From: Novosphingobium sp. 9
GTDB taxonomy: Bacteria; Pseudomonadota; Alphaproteobacteria; Sphingomonadales; Sphingomonadaceae
DNA: 64,000 nucleotides
Reading direction: 5' to 3'
Assembly: GCF_025340265.1 (NCBI RefSeq)
Contig: NZ_CP022708.1
Coordinates: forward strand, 943,501-1,007,500
The stretch's first letter is position 1. Each line of letters starts with the position of its first letter. Under the pieces are notes generated by a model. That model was not told where the DNA came from, did no database searches, and saw nothing but the letters and a program-made list of their open reading frames with translations. Positions 7,494 to 16,865 of the stretch are shown in pieces. The position numbers and the translations under genes are program-made.

Positions 7494-9659
7494 ATGGCAA
7501 AGGTGCTTCAGATCGCGGCGGTGGTCGTCGCGGTCGCTGCCGCGATTCCGTCCGGCGGCACATCGCTGCTGGGCGTCGGGCTTGCCCAGGCGGGCGTGAC
7601 GACCGCCGCAGGCGTTGCGCTGAGTGCCTCGACCACGGCGATGATCGCGACGGCGGTGGGGCTTGCTTCCGGCGCGGTAACGGCGCTGACTGCGAAGTCG
7701 CCGTCGGTCGGCGGAAGCCAGACGGACTGGCAGAGCGATCCCAACGGGGCGGCGCCGATCGTGTTCGGCGAAACGCTGGTGGCCGGATCGGTGATCTATC
7801 GCAAGACGGCCAATCGCAGCTGGAGCGGCAAGAAGAACTACTGGCAGTTCATCGGCACGATCCTGTCCGCCTGCGGGCCGATCGATGCGCACCTTGCGAC
7901 CTGGGCGGACAAGGTTGTGACGACGTTCGTCGGCGACAATGCCGTGGGTGATCTGCACGGCCGTGTCTATCAAGCGACACAGCTGGGCCTGTGTCCCGAG
8001 CCAAGCCGGCTGCAGCCGGCGGGGCCATGGGACAATCTGGCCGGGCTTCCCAGCTGGACCAGCGCCAGCAAGCTGTCCGGCTACGCCGCCGCGATGAATG
8101 CTTTCATCTTCGACGGTAAAGGCAGCACGCTGTTCACGCAGGTGCCGGACATGCAGCACCGCATCCGGGGCGTGAAATGCTATGATCCGAGGCAGGATGA
8201 CACCTATCCCGGCGGCTCTGGTGCCCAGCGGTATAACGACCAGACGACGTGGGCCTATTCGGTCAATCCGTGGGTGCAGGCGACCACTTTTGCGCTGGGA
8301 TGGTTCCAGGGCCCGAACAACGTGCGCGTTGGCGGCGTGGGCATGCCGATCGGCTCGATCGACCTTGCCTCGTACGTCGAGGCGGCCAACGTAGCCGATG
8401 CCAACGGGTGGCAGTCGCACGGCCAGCTTCAGACGACCGACGACAAGTGGGAAGATCTCAAAGCGTTGTGCCAGGCGGGCGGCGGTGAGCCGGTCCGCCT
8501 GGGCGCAACGCTGTCGTGCATCGTCAACACTCCGCGCGTCTCGATCGGGACCATCACGCGCGATGACGTGATCGGCAATGCCTCGATCACCACAACGCAG
8601 ACCCGCCGCGACCGGATCAACGGGATCATCCCGACCTATCGCAGCGAAGATCATGACTTCGAGCAGGTGCCGGCAGGCGCGGTGCGTCGCGATACCTATC
8701 TCGCCGCCGACAAGGGCGTCGAGCGCACCAAGGCGATGACGTACTCGATGATCCAGTGCTTCAAGGGCAAGACGCCCGACCAGGCTGCACAGATCGCTGG
8801 ATACGACATCGCCAACGCCCGCGAGGCGGGGCCGATTGCGATGCCGCTGAAGCTGCGGTGGTTGGGTTATCGCGCGGGCGACTGCGTGACATTCGAGGAC
8901 ACGCCGGAGTTCGGCTACATGCGCGCGAAAAAGGCTCTGGTCCTGAAGCGTCAGCTGGATCCGGATCAGGGTAGCGTCGTGCTGACGCTGCGCGAGGAGA
9001 CTGACAGCAAACACAGCTGGGCGCTCGGGCTGGTGGGGACGCCAGCGCCGATCACCGACCGCAACGCACCTGCCGATTACGAAGCTCCCGACCCCAGTGA
9101 CTGGACGGCGGTGGCGTCCGTAAGCTCGGGCGGGGACGGCGTGATCACGTTGACCGGGGCAGTCAACGACGACGCCGCGAAATTCCTGCTGATCGAGTAC
9201 CGCGAAGTGGGAGCCGCCTTCTGGACACAGCAAGGCTATCTGCCCACCACGACGACAACCACGGCAATCACCGGGCTGGATACGTCCAAGACCTATGAAG
9301 TGGCCATCAGCTACTATTCCGAACTGCGGCTTGTGATCTCCAATCTGTCGTTTGACGTGCCGGATGTGGTGCCCACCGCTTCGAACGTCACCGTCGACAC
9401 GGCTGCCAATCCTCCGAGTGTAGCCTGGCGGATGCCGGATATCTCCGGGTGGTCGACGGCCGTGATCTATCGCAGCAACAGCAGCGATCCCAACGCCAGC
9501 GCAGCGGTTTCAGACGAGCTGACCGGCGCGCTGTTCGCGGACATGGACTGGCAGGACGCCACGCTCTCGCCGGGCACATACTGGTGGTGGGTACGGATTT
9601 ACAATTCTGCGGGGACACTGCTGTCCATCTCTTCCGCCGCCAGCGGCACCATTACCTGA
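7494..9659 (+). CDS. Phage tail hub / tip attachment protein (lambda gpJ-like)
   Basis: About 721 residues. The N-terminus is a hydrophobic Ala/Gly-rich stretch (residues 1-65). The core has the hub-like segment NGAAPIVFGETLVAGSVIYR near residue 85, then a long beta region. Near residues 395-450 the tail-hub strand PTYRSEDHDFEQVP is followed by a helical-repeat-like segment. The C-terminal 180 residues resemble fibronectin type III modules (SKTYEVAISYYSE; GTYWWWVRIYN). It should form the central hub at the tail tip. It ends in a TGA 18 bases before the next gene. Confidence 0.75.
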   Translation: MAKVLQIAAVVVAVAAAIPSGGTSLLGVGLAQAGVTTAAGVALSASTTAMIATAVGLASGAVTALTAKSPSVGGSQTDWQSDPNGAAPIVFGETLVAGSVIYRKTANRSWSGKKNYWQFIGTILSACGPIDAHLATWADKVVTTFVGDNAVGDLHGRVYQATQLGLCPEPSRLQPAGPWDNLAGLPSWTSASKLSGYAAAMNAFIFDGKGSTLFTQVPDMQHRIRGVKCYDPRQDDTYPGGSGAQRYNDQTTWAYSVNPWVQATTFALGWFQGPNNVRVGGVGMPIGSIDLASYVEAANVADANGWQSHGQLQTTDDKWEDLKALCQAGGGEPVRLGATLSCIVNTPRVSIGTITRDDVIGNASITTTQTRRDRINGIIPTYRSEDHDFEQVPAGAVRRDTYLAADKGVERTKAMTYSMIQCFKGKTPDQAAQIAGYDIANAREAGPIAMPLKLRWLGYRAGDCVTFEDTPEFGYMRAKKALVLKRQLDPDQGSVVLTLREETDSKHSWALGLVGTPAPITDRNAPADYEAPDPSDWTAVASVSSGGDGVITLTGAVNDDAAKFLLIEYREVGAAFWTQQGYLPTTTTTTAITGLDTSKTYEVAISYYSELRLVISNLSFDVPDVVPTASNVTVDTAANPPSVAWRMPDISGWSTAVIYRSNSSDPNASAAVSDELTGALFADMDWQDATLSPGTYWWWVRIYNSAGTLLSISSAASGTIT

Positions 9660-9679
9660 TCCACGCACACGGGGCTTTC

Positions 9680-10075
9680 ATGGCAACGCAATTTGACGAC
9701 TGGCTGCGGTGGCTCGCCGCGGCCCAGAAGGGGCCTGTCTCGATTACGGACATGTCCCGCGGCCGCGCATTTTCAATGCCCTTCATCCTTGCGGGTGACT
9801 GGACCGGCTCGACCTTGCGTGGGCAAATCCGGCTGTACCCGGACGCAGCAGGCGATCCGTTGGCCACCTTCACGGTAACTGGCCCGGTGGTTGCCGATGG
9901 CTACAGTACCTTCACCTGCTCACTGTCGGCCGCTGTGACCGCTGCCTTTCCGCAAGATGTTGAACTGGCAGGCGTGGTGCAGTTCGCCGTCGACTTCCTC
10001 TTCAAGCCCAGCGGTGGCGTGGAAGATCTGCTGTGCGGGGGCACTATCAATCTTCTGGGGAGCATCACTCTGTGA
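9680..10075 (+). CDS. Small tail-tip associated protein (131 aa)
   Basis: The frame starts at ATG 9680; an upstream in-frame ATG at 9449 lies inside the hub gene and is not used. The protein (MATQFDDWLRWLAAAQKG...) has a helical start and then a beta sandwich-like region with ADGYSTFTCSLSAAVT and GVVQFAVDFLF. It is followed by an overlapping GTG of the tailspike gene. Small beta proteins like this often link the hub to the receptor-binding protein. Function is inferred from position. Confidence 0.6.
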   Translation: MATQFDDWLRWLAAAQKGPVSITDMSRGRAFSMPFILAGDWTGSTLRGQIRLYPDAAGDPLATFTVTGPVVADGYSTFTCSLSAAVTAAFPQDVELAGVVQFAVDFLFKPSGGVEDLLCGGTINLLGSITL

Positions 10076-13000
10076 GCCAAATCACGGTAAATGTCGGCGC
10101 GCGTCCCGTGCAGGTTTACGTCGGCGAAAACACGCTGGCCGCGCAACTGCAGGCGGTGCGGGCGGAAACGGCTCTCGCAAACGCGGCGGCGAAGGCGAAT
10201 TTGGCCGCCGAATACTCTGCCCTCACGCAGGCAACCGCCGCCTCCGTCCGCCGCGCGCTGGTGATCGACTATGGCGACACCGGCATCGTCGAGGCCCCGC
10301 GCTATCGCAGCACGGCGGGCCGTGCGTTCCGCAATGCGCAGGGGTACTGGGAGTTCTCGACGCTCGATGATCAGGAGATCGTCCACTACGATACCTCGGG
10401 CAACATCGTGGGCGTCGATTTCAGCCCGGCCGCCAGCTATGTCGGCGCGCCGTTCAACACCGGCAGCAATCCGGGCACCGCCGATCCGCTTTACCTCAGC
10501 AAGACGACGGCCACGACTGTCAGCTATGCAGGCGCGCACACCTATCCCTCGATCTACGGCACAGCCGGTCTCGGGATGGCGATCAACTTCGGCACCTATG
10601 CCTATTCGAACCCCTGTTCGTTTCCCAACATCACCCAGGCCTTCGTTGCCGGTGATCTGATCCGCGTCGAGGCCATCGTCGCGGTCCAGTCCTTCACGAC
10701 CGCACAGACGCTCTATTTCCTTCCCTCCGCCGTATCGGGCACGATCCCGACGTTGCAGGTCAATCTTTCGCTCAATGCAGACGGCACCATTGCCTCGGCA
10801 ACTTCCTCTGCGCGACGCTGGGGCTATAGCGTGTTCGGCACCTATGGCGGGGTGACGTTCTACCTCGTGTGGTCGGAAGGCAAGGCGACCGCTGCCGGCA
10901 CCGTTCGCCCCGGCTTCCAGGCCGCTGCCTATGCCTCCGGCATGAGCGCGACCCGCACCCTGCTGGTCGAAGACGTGCGCCTGATCAAGAACGGGCCGCC
11001 ACTGCCGAACATGGCGCCGGTCTGCGGCACCAAAACGTTCGGCGACAGCTACTACCAGACCAGCGCGACCGATCGGGCCATCAACATGAAGGCCTGGCGC
11101 ATGAAGAAGGGCCGCACCCGGATCACCGACGGTTCGATCCGCCCGGTGGCGGAGTGGCGCAGCGGCCCGAACAGCGAGCCCTACCTCCATGCCGAAAGCT
11201 TGATCGAGCTGGAGCTTTCGAGCGAGCCGGACAGCAATACGTACCTGTTGCCGAACCGGACGCAGGCGCTCGACCTGACACCGACGAACCTTGCCGAGCC
11301 GTTCTTCGCGTGCCTCGGCGATTGCTACTACGACGCCGACATCGCCGTCGGCACCGGCACGCATACCGCGTTCGAGATTCGAGGCGCCTTTTCCGCGCCC
11401 AAGCGCTGGGGCAGTATCGCTCGGTCAGCACGAACACCACGCGCAACACCGGCACGATCACTCACCGCCAAGCACACTGCTTCCCGCGCGGCGCGACCAG
11501 CGGCGAGCAGATCGGGCAGTCCTTTGTCGTTTCATTCCAACTGGCATCGCTGGGCCTGTGCGACATCGAGGACAGCTGCTTCTCGGGCATCACCCAGCAC
11601 TACACGCGCGGGCGCGACCGAACGTACTTCAACGAGACGTACAAGAGCGATGATGCGCGCTGGATCGGCTGCGGGCGCCTTGGCGGCGTTAACTTCAAGA
11701 TTCGCGACGTGTGCTTCAACCGGCTTGGTCGCGCGATGGATCAGCTGGCGGGCGCCAACGCGACTGCCGTCACCTACGACATCGACGGGGTACGCGGCGA
11801 GCGAGTTTGGTCGGACATGTTCGGCTTCGGGCGCGGCGTGCTCTCGGGCTCGATCAAGCACGCGATCCGTCAGGGGTCGACCGTCGCGCTCTACGATGTC
11901 TACCACGCTCGCGATCAGCTGTGCGTCGATATCGGCAATGGCATCCAGACGCTGGATGCCGCCGGGCTGACCGTCACCCAGCTACCCACCGACCGCCAGC
12001 TGCATCTGCACAGCTATCGCCCCGATGCCGGGCAGGCGATTGCCACCGACGCGGTCTCGCGCTTCCTGTGGGGCAACCAGAACCGCACCAGCACACTCTA
12101 CCCGCCCAGCACCGAGGGCGGCAGCTATCCGGGCTACATGGCGAACATGAGCCCGCCGCTGACCGCGAGCGGTGCGAAGATGGTCGCAGGCGATGCGGGC
12201 CCCAAGTACGAGACGCTGGCCGCCGCGCAAAGCGATGTCGATGCCGGTGTGCTCCCGCTCGACATGCTGTTCTACGTCTACGCGACCGACGCGGGCGATC
12301 ACATCGATTCCTATACCGGGGCGAGCGTGTTCAACCGGGGCGTCTACCGCGTGATGCGCGGCTTGGGCGCCGTTCGCCTTGCCGACACCTGGCCGAACTG
12401 CATGGGCACCAACTATGCGACGGCTGCGGATCTGCAAGCGGCCCTCAACCCTGTTGCCCATGCGCGCGGCTTCGTGACCACGGCGGGCGCCGATTTCGGG
12501 CCATGGGAATGGACCGGTGCGGCATGGGTGCACCTGGCGACCACCATTCCCCTGCCGGTCTATGCCTCGACGCCGGGCGTCGCGAGTGCGGACAACCCGC
12601 ACATCTATGCCACCATCGACGTGATCAAGAAGACGGGCACCAGCACCTTCTCCTACCTCACGAGTGCGTCCCCGGCGGTCAGCGGCGCATCGACCCACCC
12701 CGACATGTTCCAGCTGTCGCTGCAATACACCACGCTGAATAACTTCACGATCAGCAACTGCGTGCTGTGGGACTATGGCCAGTTCCTGTTTCTGCAGGGC
12801 GGGGTGTCATCCTACGTCCAGAATTTCGAGGCCAGCGACAACATCGCAGGCATGGACATGTACAATGCCGTCTATGCCCGGCCCGAGGCATGGCAGGCAG
12901 GCTACACGCAGAAGCTCGCCCGCAACCTGATCGTGCCCTTCAAGGTCACCTCGGGCTACAACACCAGCGGCGAGGGCTCGTACCCCTGGCTCGATGCCAC

Positions 13001-13607
13001 CAACATTCCGGCAGGCCAGATCGTCACCGAGGGCAACTGGATCGCCGCACCGGCCGCCAAGGCGGTGGATACCAACCCGGCGGCGCTGACCAATCCCAGC
13101 GGGCACATCTTCACGCCCACCGTCACCAACTACGGCACCAGCTGGATCGCCAGCACCCCGGCGCCGAACAACCCCGGCATGGAAGATGCCCTTTCAGCGG
13201 CGCAGCTCGATCGCGGCTTTGCGAACCGGTCCCAGCCCTTCCTTTCGGTCAGCTGGTCGGATTCGTTTCAGGCACAGACCGGGCTCAACCTGACGGCCAC
13301 CCGTGATGCCATCGCCGCGCTCAAGGTCATGTCGCCTGAGTTCGATGCCATGCTCGACTGGCTCTCCGAGACCTTCCAGCGTGAGCCCGACTACGTGTTC
13401 ACCGTCGCCGCCTCGGCAGCGGTGGGCACCGTCATCGCCACCGGCATCGATGGCGCACGCTGGGACCGCCAGTGGGGCGGCGGTGAACTGGGCCAGTTCT
13501 CGCTGATCGGCGGCACGCTGAACGTCGCTGTCGCGCTGACCGGCCTCAACTTCGTCAAATCCTTCGTCACCGACACCGGCAAGATCGTCCTGATCGACGT
13601 CCAGTAA
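10072..13607 (+). CDS. Large tailspike / tail fibre, right-handed beta-helix (frame disrupted at 11408)
   Basis: Two frames make one protein of about 1178 residues. It starts at GTG 10072, overlapping the upstream stop, and begins MSQITVNVGARPVQVYVGEN followed by an Ala-rich helix (about residues 20-60), the usual anchor of a trimeric spike. The first frame reads correctly to the GGGG at 11408-11411. The second continues with QYRSVSTNTTRNTG. One extra G joins them. The middle has the repetitive strand-turn pattern of a right-handed parallel beta-helix (GVNFKIRDVCF, FTISNCVLW, YVQNFEASDN), typical of glycan-binding or glycan-degrading spikes. It probably binds a surface polysaccharide. No catalytic residues are assigned. 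Confidence 0.7.
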
Positions 13608-13620
13608 GGAGCGCCTACCC

Positions 13621-13884
13621 GTGGAAGCAAGTCAGACCATCGCCAATTACCAGGCGCTCACCATCCGCCGCGACGCCGCTGTCGGCATGTCCGTCATGGA
13701 CGAGGCCGGTGGCGTCATCATCTACCAATCCGCCGACGTGTTCGCGGTCACCGGCGGGGCGCTGGCGGTCTCGGCCGATCTTACCGAGACCGCCTCGCCG
13801 GTCCGTGTGATCCTCGACACCGGCATGGTTGTCGATGTCACGATCGAGGACGTGGTCGCGGAAGAGACGGACACCTCCGAGTGA
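13621..13884 (+). CDS. Small phage protein after the tailspike (87 aa)
   Basis: GTG start at 13621, 13 bases after the tailspike stop, with an AAGGAG site overlapping that stop. The product opens MEASQTIANYQALTIRRDAA and is a short beta-rich protein with acidic C-terminus (VVAEETDTSE). It resembles small tail-fibre accessory proteins but has no family I can name. An assembly or capping role for the spike is possible from position only. Confidence 0.6.
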   Translation: MEASQTIANYQALTIRRDAAVGMSVMDEAGGVIIYQSADVFAVTGGALAVSADLTETASPVRVILDTGMVVDVTIEDVVAEETDTSE

Positions 13885-13912
13885 TCCGCATCCGCCTCCC
13901 TCGCACTTCAAG

Positions 13913-14323
13913 GTGCGGGCGACCGAGTGGATGCTCGCGTCGATCAAGACCACGATCGGTGTCGGCCTGCTCTCGCCGCTGCCCTTCTTCGGCAACCCGA
14001 CAATGATCGGCATGGCGCGTCTGGCCTCTCAGCACACCTGGGGCTGGATCGCGTTCTGCGCCGGGGTGCTTCACCTGACCATGCTCTACGTCAACGGGAC
14101 GTGGCGCCGCAGCCCGCACCTTCGCGCGCTGTGTTCGGGGATAGGCACGATGTTCTGGTTTCAGGTGTGCATCGGCTTCTCGTCGTCACCGATCCCGACG
14201 ACCGCATGGCTGATCTACCCGTGGCTGTTCATCTTCTCGGTCCGCAACGTCGTGGCGGCGATGCAGGACGCGCGTTCGGCGGATGACTACCACAAGGGGG
14301 GACTGATCGGTGGGAGCAAATGA
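13913..14323 (+). CDS. Phage membrane protein, lysis-region (about 136 aa)
   Basis: The reading frame is open from 13829, but its first part overlaps the upstream gene and is Pro/Arg-rich junk. I chose the GTG at 13913, which gives VRATEWMLASIKTTIGV. The protein has about four hydrophobic stretches (GLLSPLPFFG; WGWIAFCAGVLHLTML; MFWFQVCIGF; WLIYPWLFIFSVRNVVAAM), so it is an integral membrane protein. Related small membrane proteins lie beside holin and lysozyme genes in sphingomonad phages. Its precise role is unknown, and an ATG at 13931 is an alternative start. Confidence 0.6.
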   Translation: MRATEWMLASIKTTIGVGLLSPLPFFGNPTMIGMARLASQHTWGWIAFCAGVLHLTMLYVNGTWRRSPHLRALCSGIGTMFWFQVCIGFSSSPIPTTAWLIYPWLFIFSVRNVVAAMQDARSADDYHKGGLIGGSK

Positions 14324-14618
14324 TGCGTTGGCCGATGCAGCTTCGTGGGTTCCGCTGGTCGGCGCAGGCGTCGGGGCCGCAGTCGCCGGGTTCCTCGGGT
14401 ACAAGACCGGGCATGCCAAGGAAAAGCCGGAATACGAGCCGGTGCTCGCGAGTGCGACGCTTAGCGATGGTCCGCTCATCCGCAGGCTCATCGACGCGAT
14501 CGAGGGGCATACCGAGAGCCTTCGCGACAACAACGAACTGCTCCGCGCCGAAGCGCACCGCCGGGAGGTGGACGCCGAGGTGCGTGAAGCCCTGCGAGCA
14601 AGGGGGATAAAGGAATGA
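14310..14618 (+). CDS. Small membrane-anchored coiled-coil protein, lysis region
   Basis: This 102-residue protein starts at GTG 14310 inside the end of the upstream gene. Residues 10-32 are a transmembrane span (ASWVPLVGAGVGAAVAGFLG), and residues 50-100 are a charged amphipathic helix (AIEGHTESLRDNNELLRAEAHR) likely to form a coiled coil. It overlaps the lysozyme start by four bases. Its place and topology suit an anti-holin or inner-membrane accessory protein. No family is recognised. Confidence 0.6.
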   Translation: MGANDALADAASWVPLVGAGVGAAVAGFLGYKTGHAKEKPEYEPVLASATLSDGPLIRRLIDAIEGHTESLRDNNELLRAEAHRREVDAEVREALRARGIKE

Positions 14619-15085
14619 CCAGGACAATCAGCGATCCCGGTAAGGCATTCATCCAGACCCGCGAGGGCTATGCCAAGGATATCGGCGATGGCCGCGTGCA
14701 AGCCTACCCCGACCCCGGCACCGGCAGCGCACCGTGGACCATTGGCTGGGGCTCGACAGGCCCGGATATCGTCAAGGGCACGATCTGGACTCGGGCGCAG
14801 GCACAGGCCCGGTTCGATGCCCATGTGGCCGAGTTCGTGGCGGGCGTGGACCGCCTGATCGGCACCGCCCCAACGACACAGAACCAGTTCGATGCGATGG
14901 TGTCGCTGGCCTACAATATCGGGCTAACGGGCTTCGGCCAGTCCACCGTCCTGCGCAAGCATAAGGCCAGTGACTATGCCGGTGCAGCCGCTGCCTTCGC
15001 GCTGTGGAACAAGGCTGGTGGCCGGGTGATGCAGGGGCTCGTCAACCGTCGCGCTGCCGAAGCCAAGGTGTACGCGGCGCCATGA
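14615..15085 (+). CDS. Endolysin, glycoside hydrolase family 24 lysozyme
   Basis: This 156-residue protein has the T4-type muramidase layout. The catalytic Glu is in I-Q-T-R-E-G-Y, followed by the Y-P-D-P-G-T-G segment carrying the catalytic Asp and then P-W-T-I-G-W-G with the Thr. The C-terminal half has the conserved helix SLAYNIGLTGFGQSTVLR and the ending G-L-V-N-R-R-A-A-E. It cleaves the beta-1,4 MurNAc-GlcNAc bond. There is no signal peptide, so export depends on a holin. It is coupled by four-base overlaps to the genes on both sides. Confidence 0.9.
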   Translation: MTRTISDPGKAFIQTREGYAKDIGDGRVQAYPDPGTGSAPWTIGWGSTGPDIVKGTIWTRAQAQARFDAHVAEFVAGVDRLIGTAPTTQNQFDAMVSLAYNIGLTGFGQSTVLRKHKASDYAGAAAAFALWNKAGGRVMQGLVNRRAAEAKVYAAP

Positions 15086-15507
15086 CCCCGGCCCGCTCCC
15101 TCTCAAAATGGGCGCTGATCTTCGCCGCTGTGTTCGGCCTGGTGATGATCGCGCTGTCCATCTGGCTGACGTGGATTCTTTCCTCGCAGTCGTGGTGCTC
15201 GCAGTCGCTGGGCGCGGTGAAGTACGCAATCGACAAGCTCAATGCCGTCCCGATCACCGACGCCGCTGGCGGGTGCTTTGCGCTCCAGACCACGCAGCTT
15301 GAGGCCCTGCGGCTGATCGCCCTGATTGCCGTGGGCGCGATCGCGGTCGGGCTGATCTCGTTCATCGTCGTCGGCATCCTCGGCGCCCGCCTTGAAGCGC
15401 ATGGGCCTGCCGGGCTCGGGCTGAACATCGGCGCCGAGGATGCCGCCCAATCCGTTGCCACCGCCGCGCAAGACCGCGCGGATCATCTGAAGGACGATCA
15501 CCCATGA
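15082..15507 (+). CDS. Two-span membrane protein, probable holin
   Basis: This 141-residue protein begins at ATG 15082 in an ATGA overlap with the lysozyme stop. It has two strong spans (WALIFAAVFGLVMIALSIWL and IALIAVGAIAVGLISFIVVG) separated by a loop with three Cys, and a polar tail with many Asp/Ala/His. The topology and place next to the lysozyme make a holin likely. The in-frame open region upstream of 15082 overlaps the lysozyme gene and is ignored. Confidence 0.6.
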   Translation: MTPARSLSKWALIFAAVFGLVMIALSIWLTWILSSQSWCSQSLGAVKYAIDKLNAVPITDAAGGCFALQTTQLEALRLIALIAVGAIAVGLISFIVVGILGARLEAHGPAGLGLNIGAEDAAQSVATAAQDRADHLKDDHP

Positions 15508-15671
15508 CCATCACCTCCGACCTCGCCGCCATCAAAGCCGCCGAAGCCAAGGCTATCCTCGCCGAGCAGACCGCTGTCGCCCAGATCAAGACCGCGCCCG
15601 CCGGGCGCTACGTCAAGATCGCTGCGGTCGCGCTGTTCGTGCTGGGCGCTGTGGTGGGGCACGTCATCTGA
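15504..15671 (+). CDS. Small single-span membrane protein, lysis cassette (55 aa)
   Basis: This frame starts at ATG 15504 overlapping the previous TGA. The first 35 residues are a charged helix (MTITSDLAAIKAAEAKAILA) and residues 36-55 are a transmembrane span ending GAVVGHVI. The TGA at 15669-15671 overlaps the next ATG by one base. The tight packing supports translation. A role in holin regulation is possible but not shown. Confidence 0.5.
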   Translation: MTITSDLAAIKAAEAKAILAEQTAVAQIKTAPAGRYVKIAAVALFVLGAVVGHVI

Positions 15672-15799
15672 TGCCCGCGTTCGCCATCGGCCTATACCTG
15701 GGCGGCGCAGCGGTGATGCTCGCCGCAGCCGGGGGCAGTCGTCACAACCGCGTGCTCAGCGCGCTGGTATGGCCCACCTTTCCGCTGTGGCCGCTGTGA
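15671..15799 (+). CDS. Very small hydrophobic protein (42 aa), lysis cassette
   Basis: This frame starts MPAFAIGLYLGGAAVMLAAA and is mostly one transmembrane span. Its stop overlaps the next ATG, and both this and the next gene begin with the same ATGCCCGCGTTCGC string, which suggests a small duplication of a gene start. It could be a real tiny membrane protein or a remnant of that duplication. No family is recognised. Confidence 0.4.
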   Translation: MPAFAIGLYLGGAAVMLAAAGGSRHNRVLSALVWPTFPLWPL

Positions 15800-16215
15800 T
15801 GCCCGCGTTCGCGCTCGCGGCCCTCGCATGGGTCAAAGCGCTCCCCTCGTGGCTCAAGTGGCTCGCCGTGGGCATCGTCGGCAGCATTGCCATCGTGGCC
15901 GTCGCTCTGGTCGGCGTTCACATGCACGACGCCAGCGTGATCAAGGCCTCCGACGACAAGCGGGCGGCGGCTACCATCCCGGCTACCAACCGCGCCGCCG
16001 AGGACCGGGCACAGGACGCGATCAACAACGCGATCCAGACGCAGGACGATGAGCTGGCGATCGCTAAGGCCGAGGCGTCCGAAGCCGCCAAGCCGCCGGA
16101 AGAGCGCGCGACGATTGCGCCGACCACCGTTGCGCTGGGGTGCCAGCGGCTCAGGCGGGCGTACAGCGCTGCCGAGTTGGCGAAGATGCAGGTCTATCAG
16201 GAGAAGTGCCAGTGA
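15799..16215 (+). CDS. Inner-membrane spanin-like protein (Rz-like)
   Basis: This 138-residue protein starts at ATG 15799; upstream in-frame sequence belongs to the preceding small gene. Residues 19-42 are a single membrane span (WLAVGIVGSIAIVAVALVGVH). The periplasmic part is a long Ala/Glu/Asp-rich helix (DQAINNAIQTQDDELAIAKAEASEAAK-like) and ends in a Cys-containing segment. This topology matches Rz-type inner spanins. The lipoprotein gene that follows is a plausible partner. Confidence 0.55.
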   Translation: MPAFALAALAWVKALPSWLKWLAVGIVGSIAIVAVALVGVHMHDASVIKASDDKRAAATIPATNRAAEDRAQDAINNAIQTQDDELAIAKAEASEAAKPPEERATIAPTTVALGCQRLRRAYSAAELAKMQVYQEKCQ

Positions 16216-16313
16216 ACGGGCTGGCGGCGAAGGACGCAAACGCCGCCAGCCCTTTACACGAGAACAGGCACCAGAATCAAAAGACTGCCATCTGGTACAA
16301 GGAGAAAGCTACC

Positions 16314-16577
16314 ATGCGATATGTGATGTGCCTAACGATTCTGTCGCTCACCGCGTGTGCGGCCAAAACTCAGGTCGTCGGCTATCCCCCAGCGCCCGAT
16401 CTGGTCGCAGCGACCGAGGCCAAGCCGAAGCCATCGCCCGATATCCTGACAGACCCGGCAGCAGCGGATCGCTATTCGTCGGCTGTAGAGGCTTGGGGAG
16501 ATCGCGTGCGCGCCGCCGGGGTGCGGCTGTGCGGATACTTCAAGGCGCAGGGGATGAAGGTGGAGTGTGGATCATAA
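16314..16577 (+). CDS. Lipoprotein, outer-membrane spanin-like (Rz1-like)
   Basis: An AAGGAG site lies 10 bases before ATG 16314. The 87-residue product has a signal peptide ending in the lipobox LSLTACAA, followed by a Pro/Lys-rich linker (GYPPAPDLVAATEAKPKPSP) and a helical domain with two late Cys. The layout is that of an outer spanin, and the gene follows the presumed inner spanin. An ordinary phage lipoprotein remains possible. Confidence 0.6.
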   Translation: MRYVMCLTILSLTACAAKTQVVGYPPAPDLVAATEAKPKPSPDILTDPAAADRYSSAVEAWGDRVRAAGVRLCGYFKAQGMKVECGS

Positions 16578-16583
16578 ACGAAG

Positions 16584-16607
16584 GGCCCGCCGCTGCGGTG
16601 GCGGGCC
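16584..16607. terminator. GC hairpin between convergent genes
   Basis: GGCCCGCC at 16584-16591 pairs with GGCGGGCC at 16600-16607 around an eight-base loop, eight bases past the lipoprotein stop. There is no clear T-run on the plus side, so it is a weak terminator candidate ending the rightward late operon. Confidence 0.4.
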
Positions 16608-16614
16608 GTCAGGC

Positions 16615-16857
16615 TTACGCTTCTCTGAAGTAGAGCTTGCGCACGTTACCGTTATGAAATTCGAGAGGTATGCCCCTGTAATTTTCAGGCCCAACAGCCG
16701 ACGCATCAGGGGCGAAGTTCTCGTCGACAATCGCCAGCAGTCTAGTCCAGGCTGCATATTGAACCATGAAACGCACGACACGATAGCCGCGGTTCTGCGC
16801 CTTCAAAATTATCTCATCCATCGAATGCAAAATGTAACGTTCGTCTTTTGACAGCAT
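16615..16857 (-). CDS. Small hypothetical protein, leftward (80 aa)
   Basis: Leftward frame with ATG at 16855-16857; a TTG at 16869 would add four residues. The protein (MLSKDERYILHSMDEIILKAQ) is charged, with an Arg/Tyr-rich middle and no signal or membrane segment. Codon use is less GC-biased than the late genes. It is the first gene opposite to the late operon and may belong to a regulatory or accessory transcript of the prophage. No family is recognised. Confidence 0.5.
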   Translation of the reverse strand: MLSKDERYILHSMDEIILKAQNRGYRVVRFMVQYAAWTRLLAIVDENFAPDASAVGPENYRGIPLEFHNGNVRKLYFREA

Positions 16858-16865
16858 GGTGCCAC

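Noticed and set aside
7074..9233. Minus-strand frame of 719 codons opposite the tail hub gene
   Set aside because: Its codon positions mirror a strong plus-strand gene in high-GC DNA; the translation has no domain and is rich in Arg, His and Ala, as expected of an antisense shadow.
9901..11364. Minus-strand 487-codon frame opposite the tailspike
   Set aside because: It spans two overlapping phage genes on the other strand, has no ribosome site, and is compositionally antisense.
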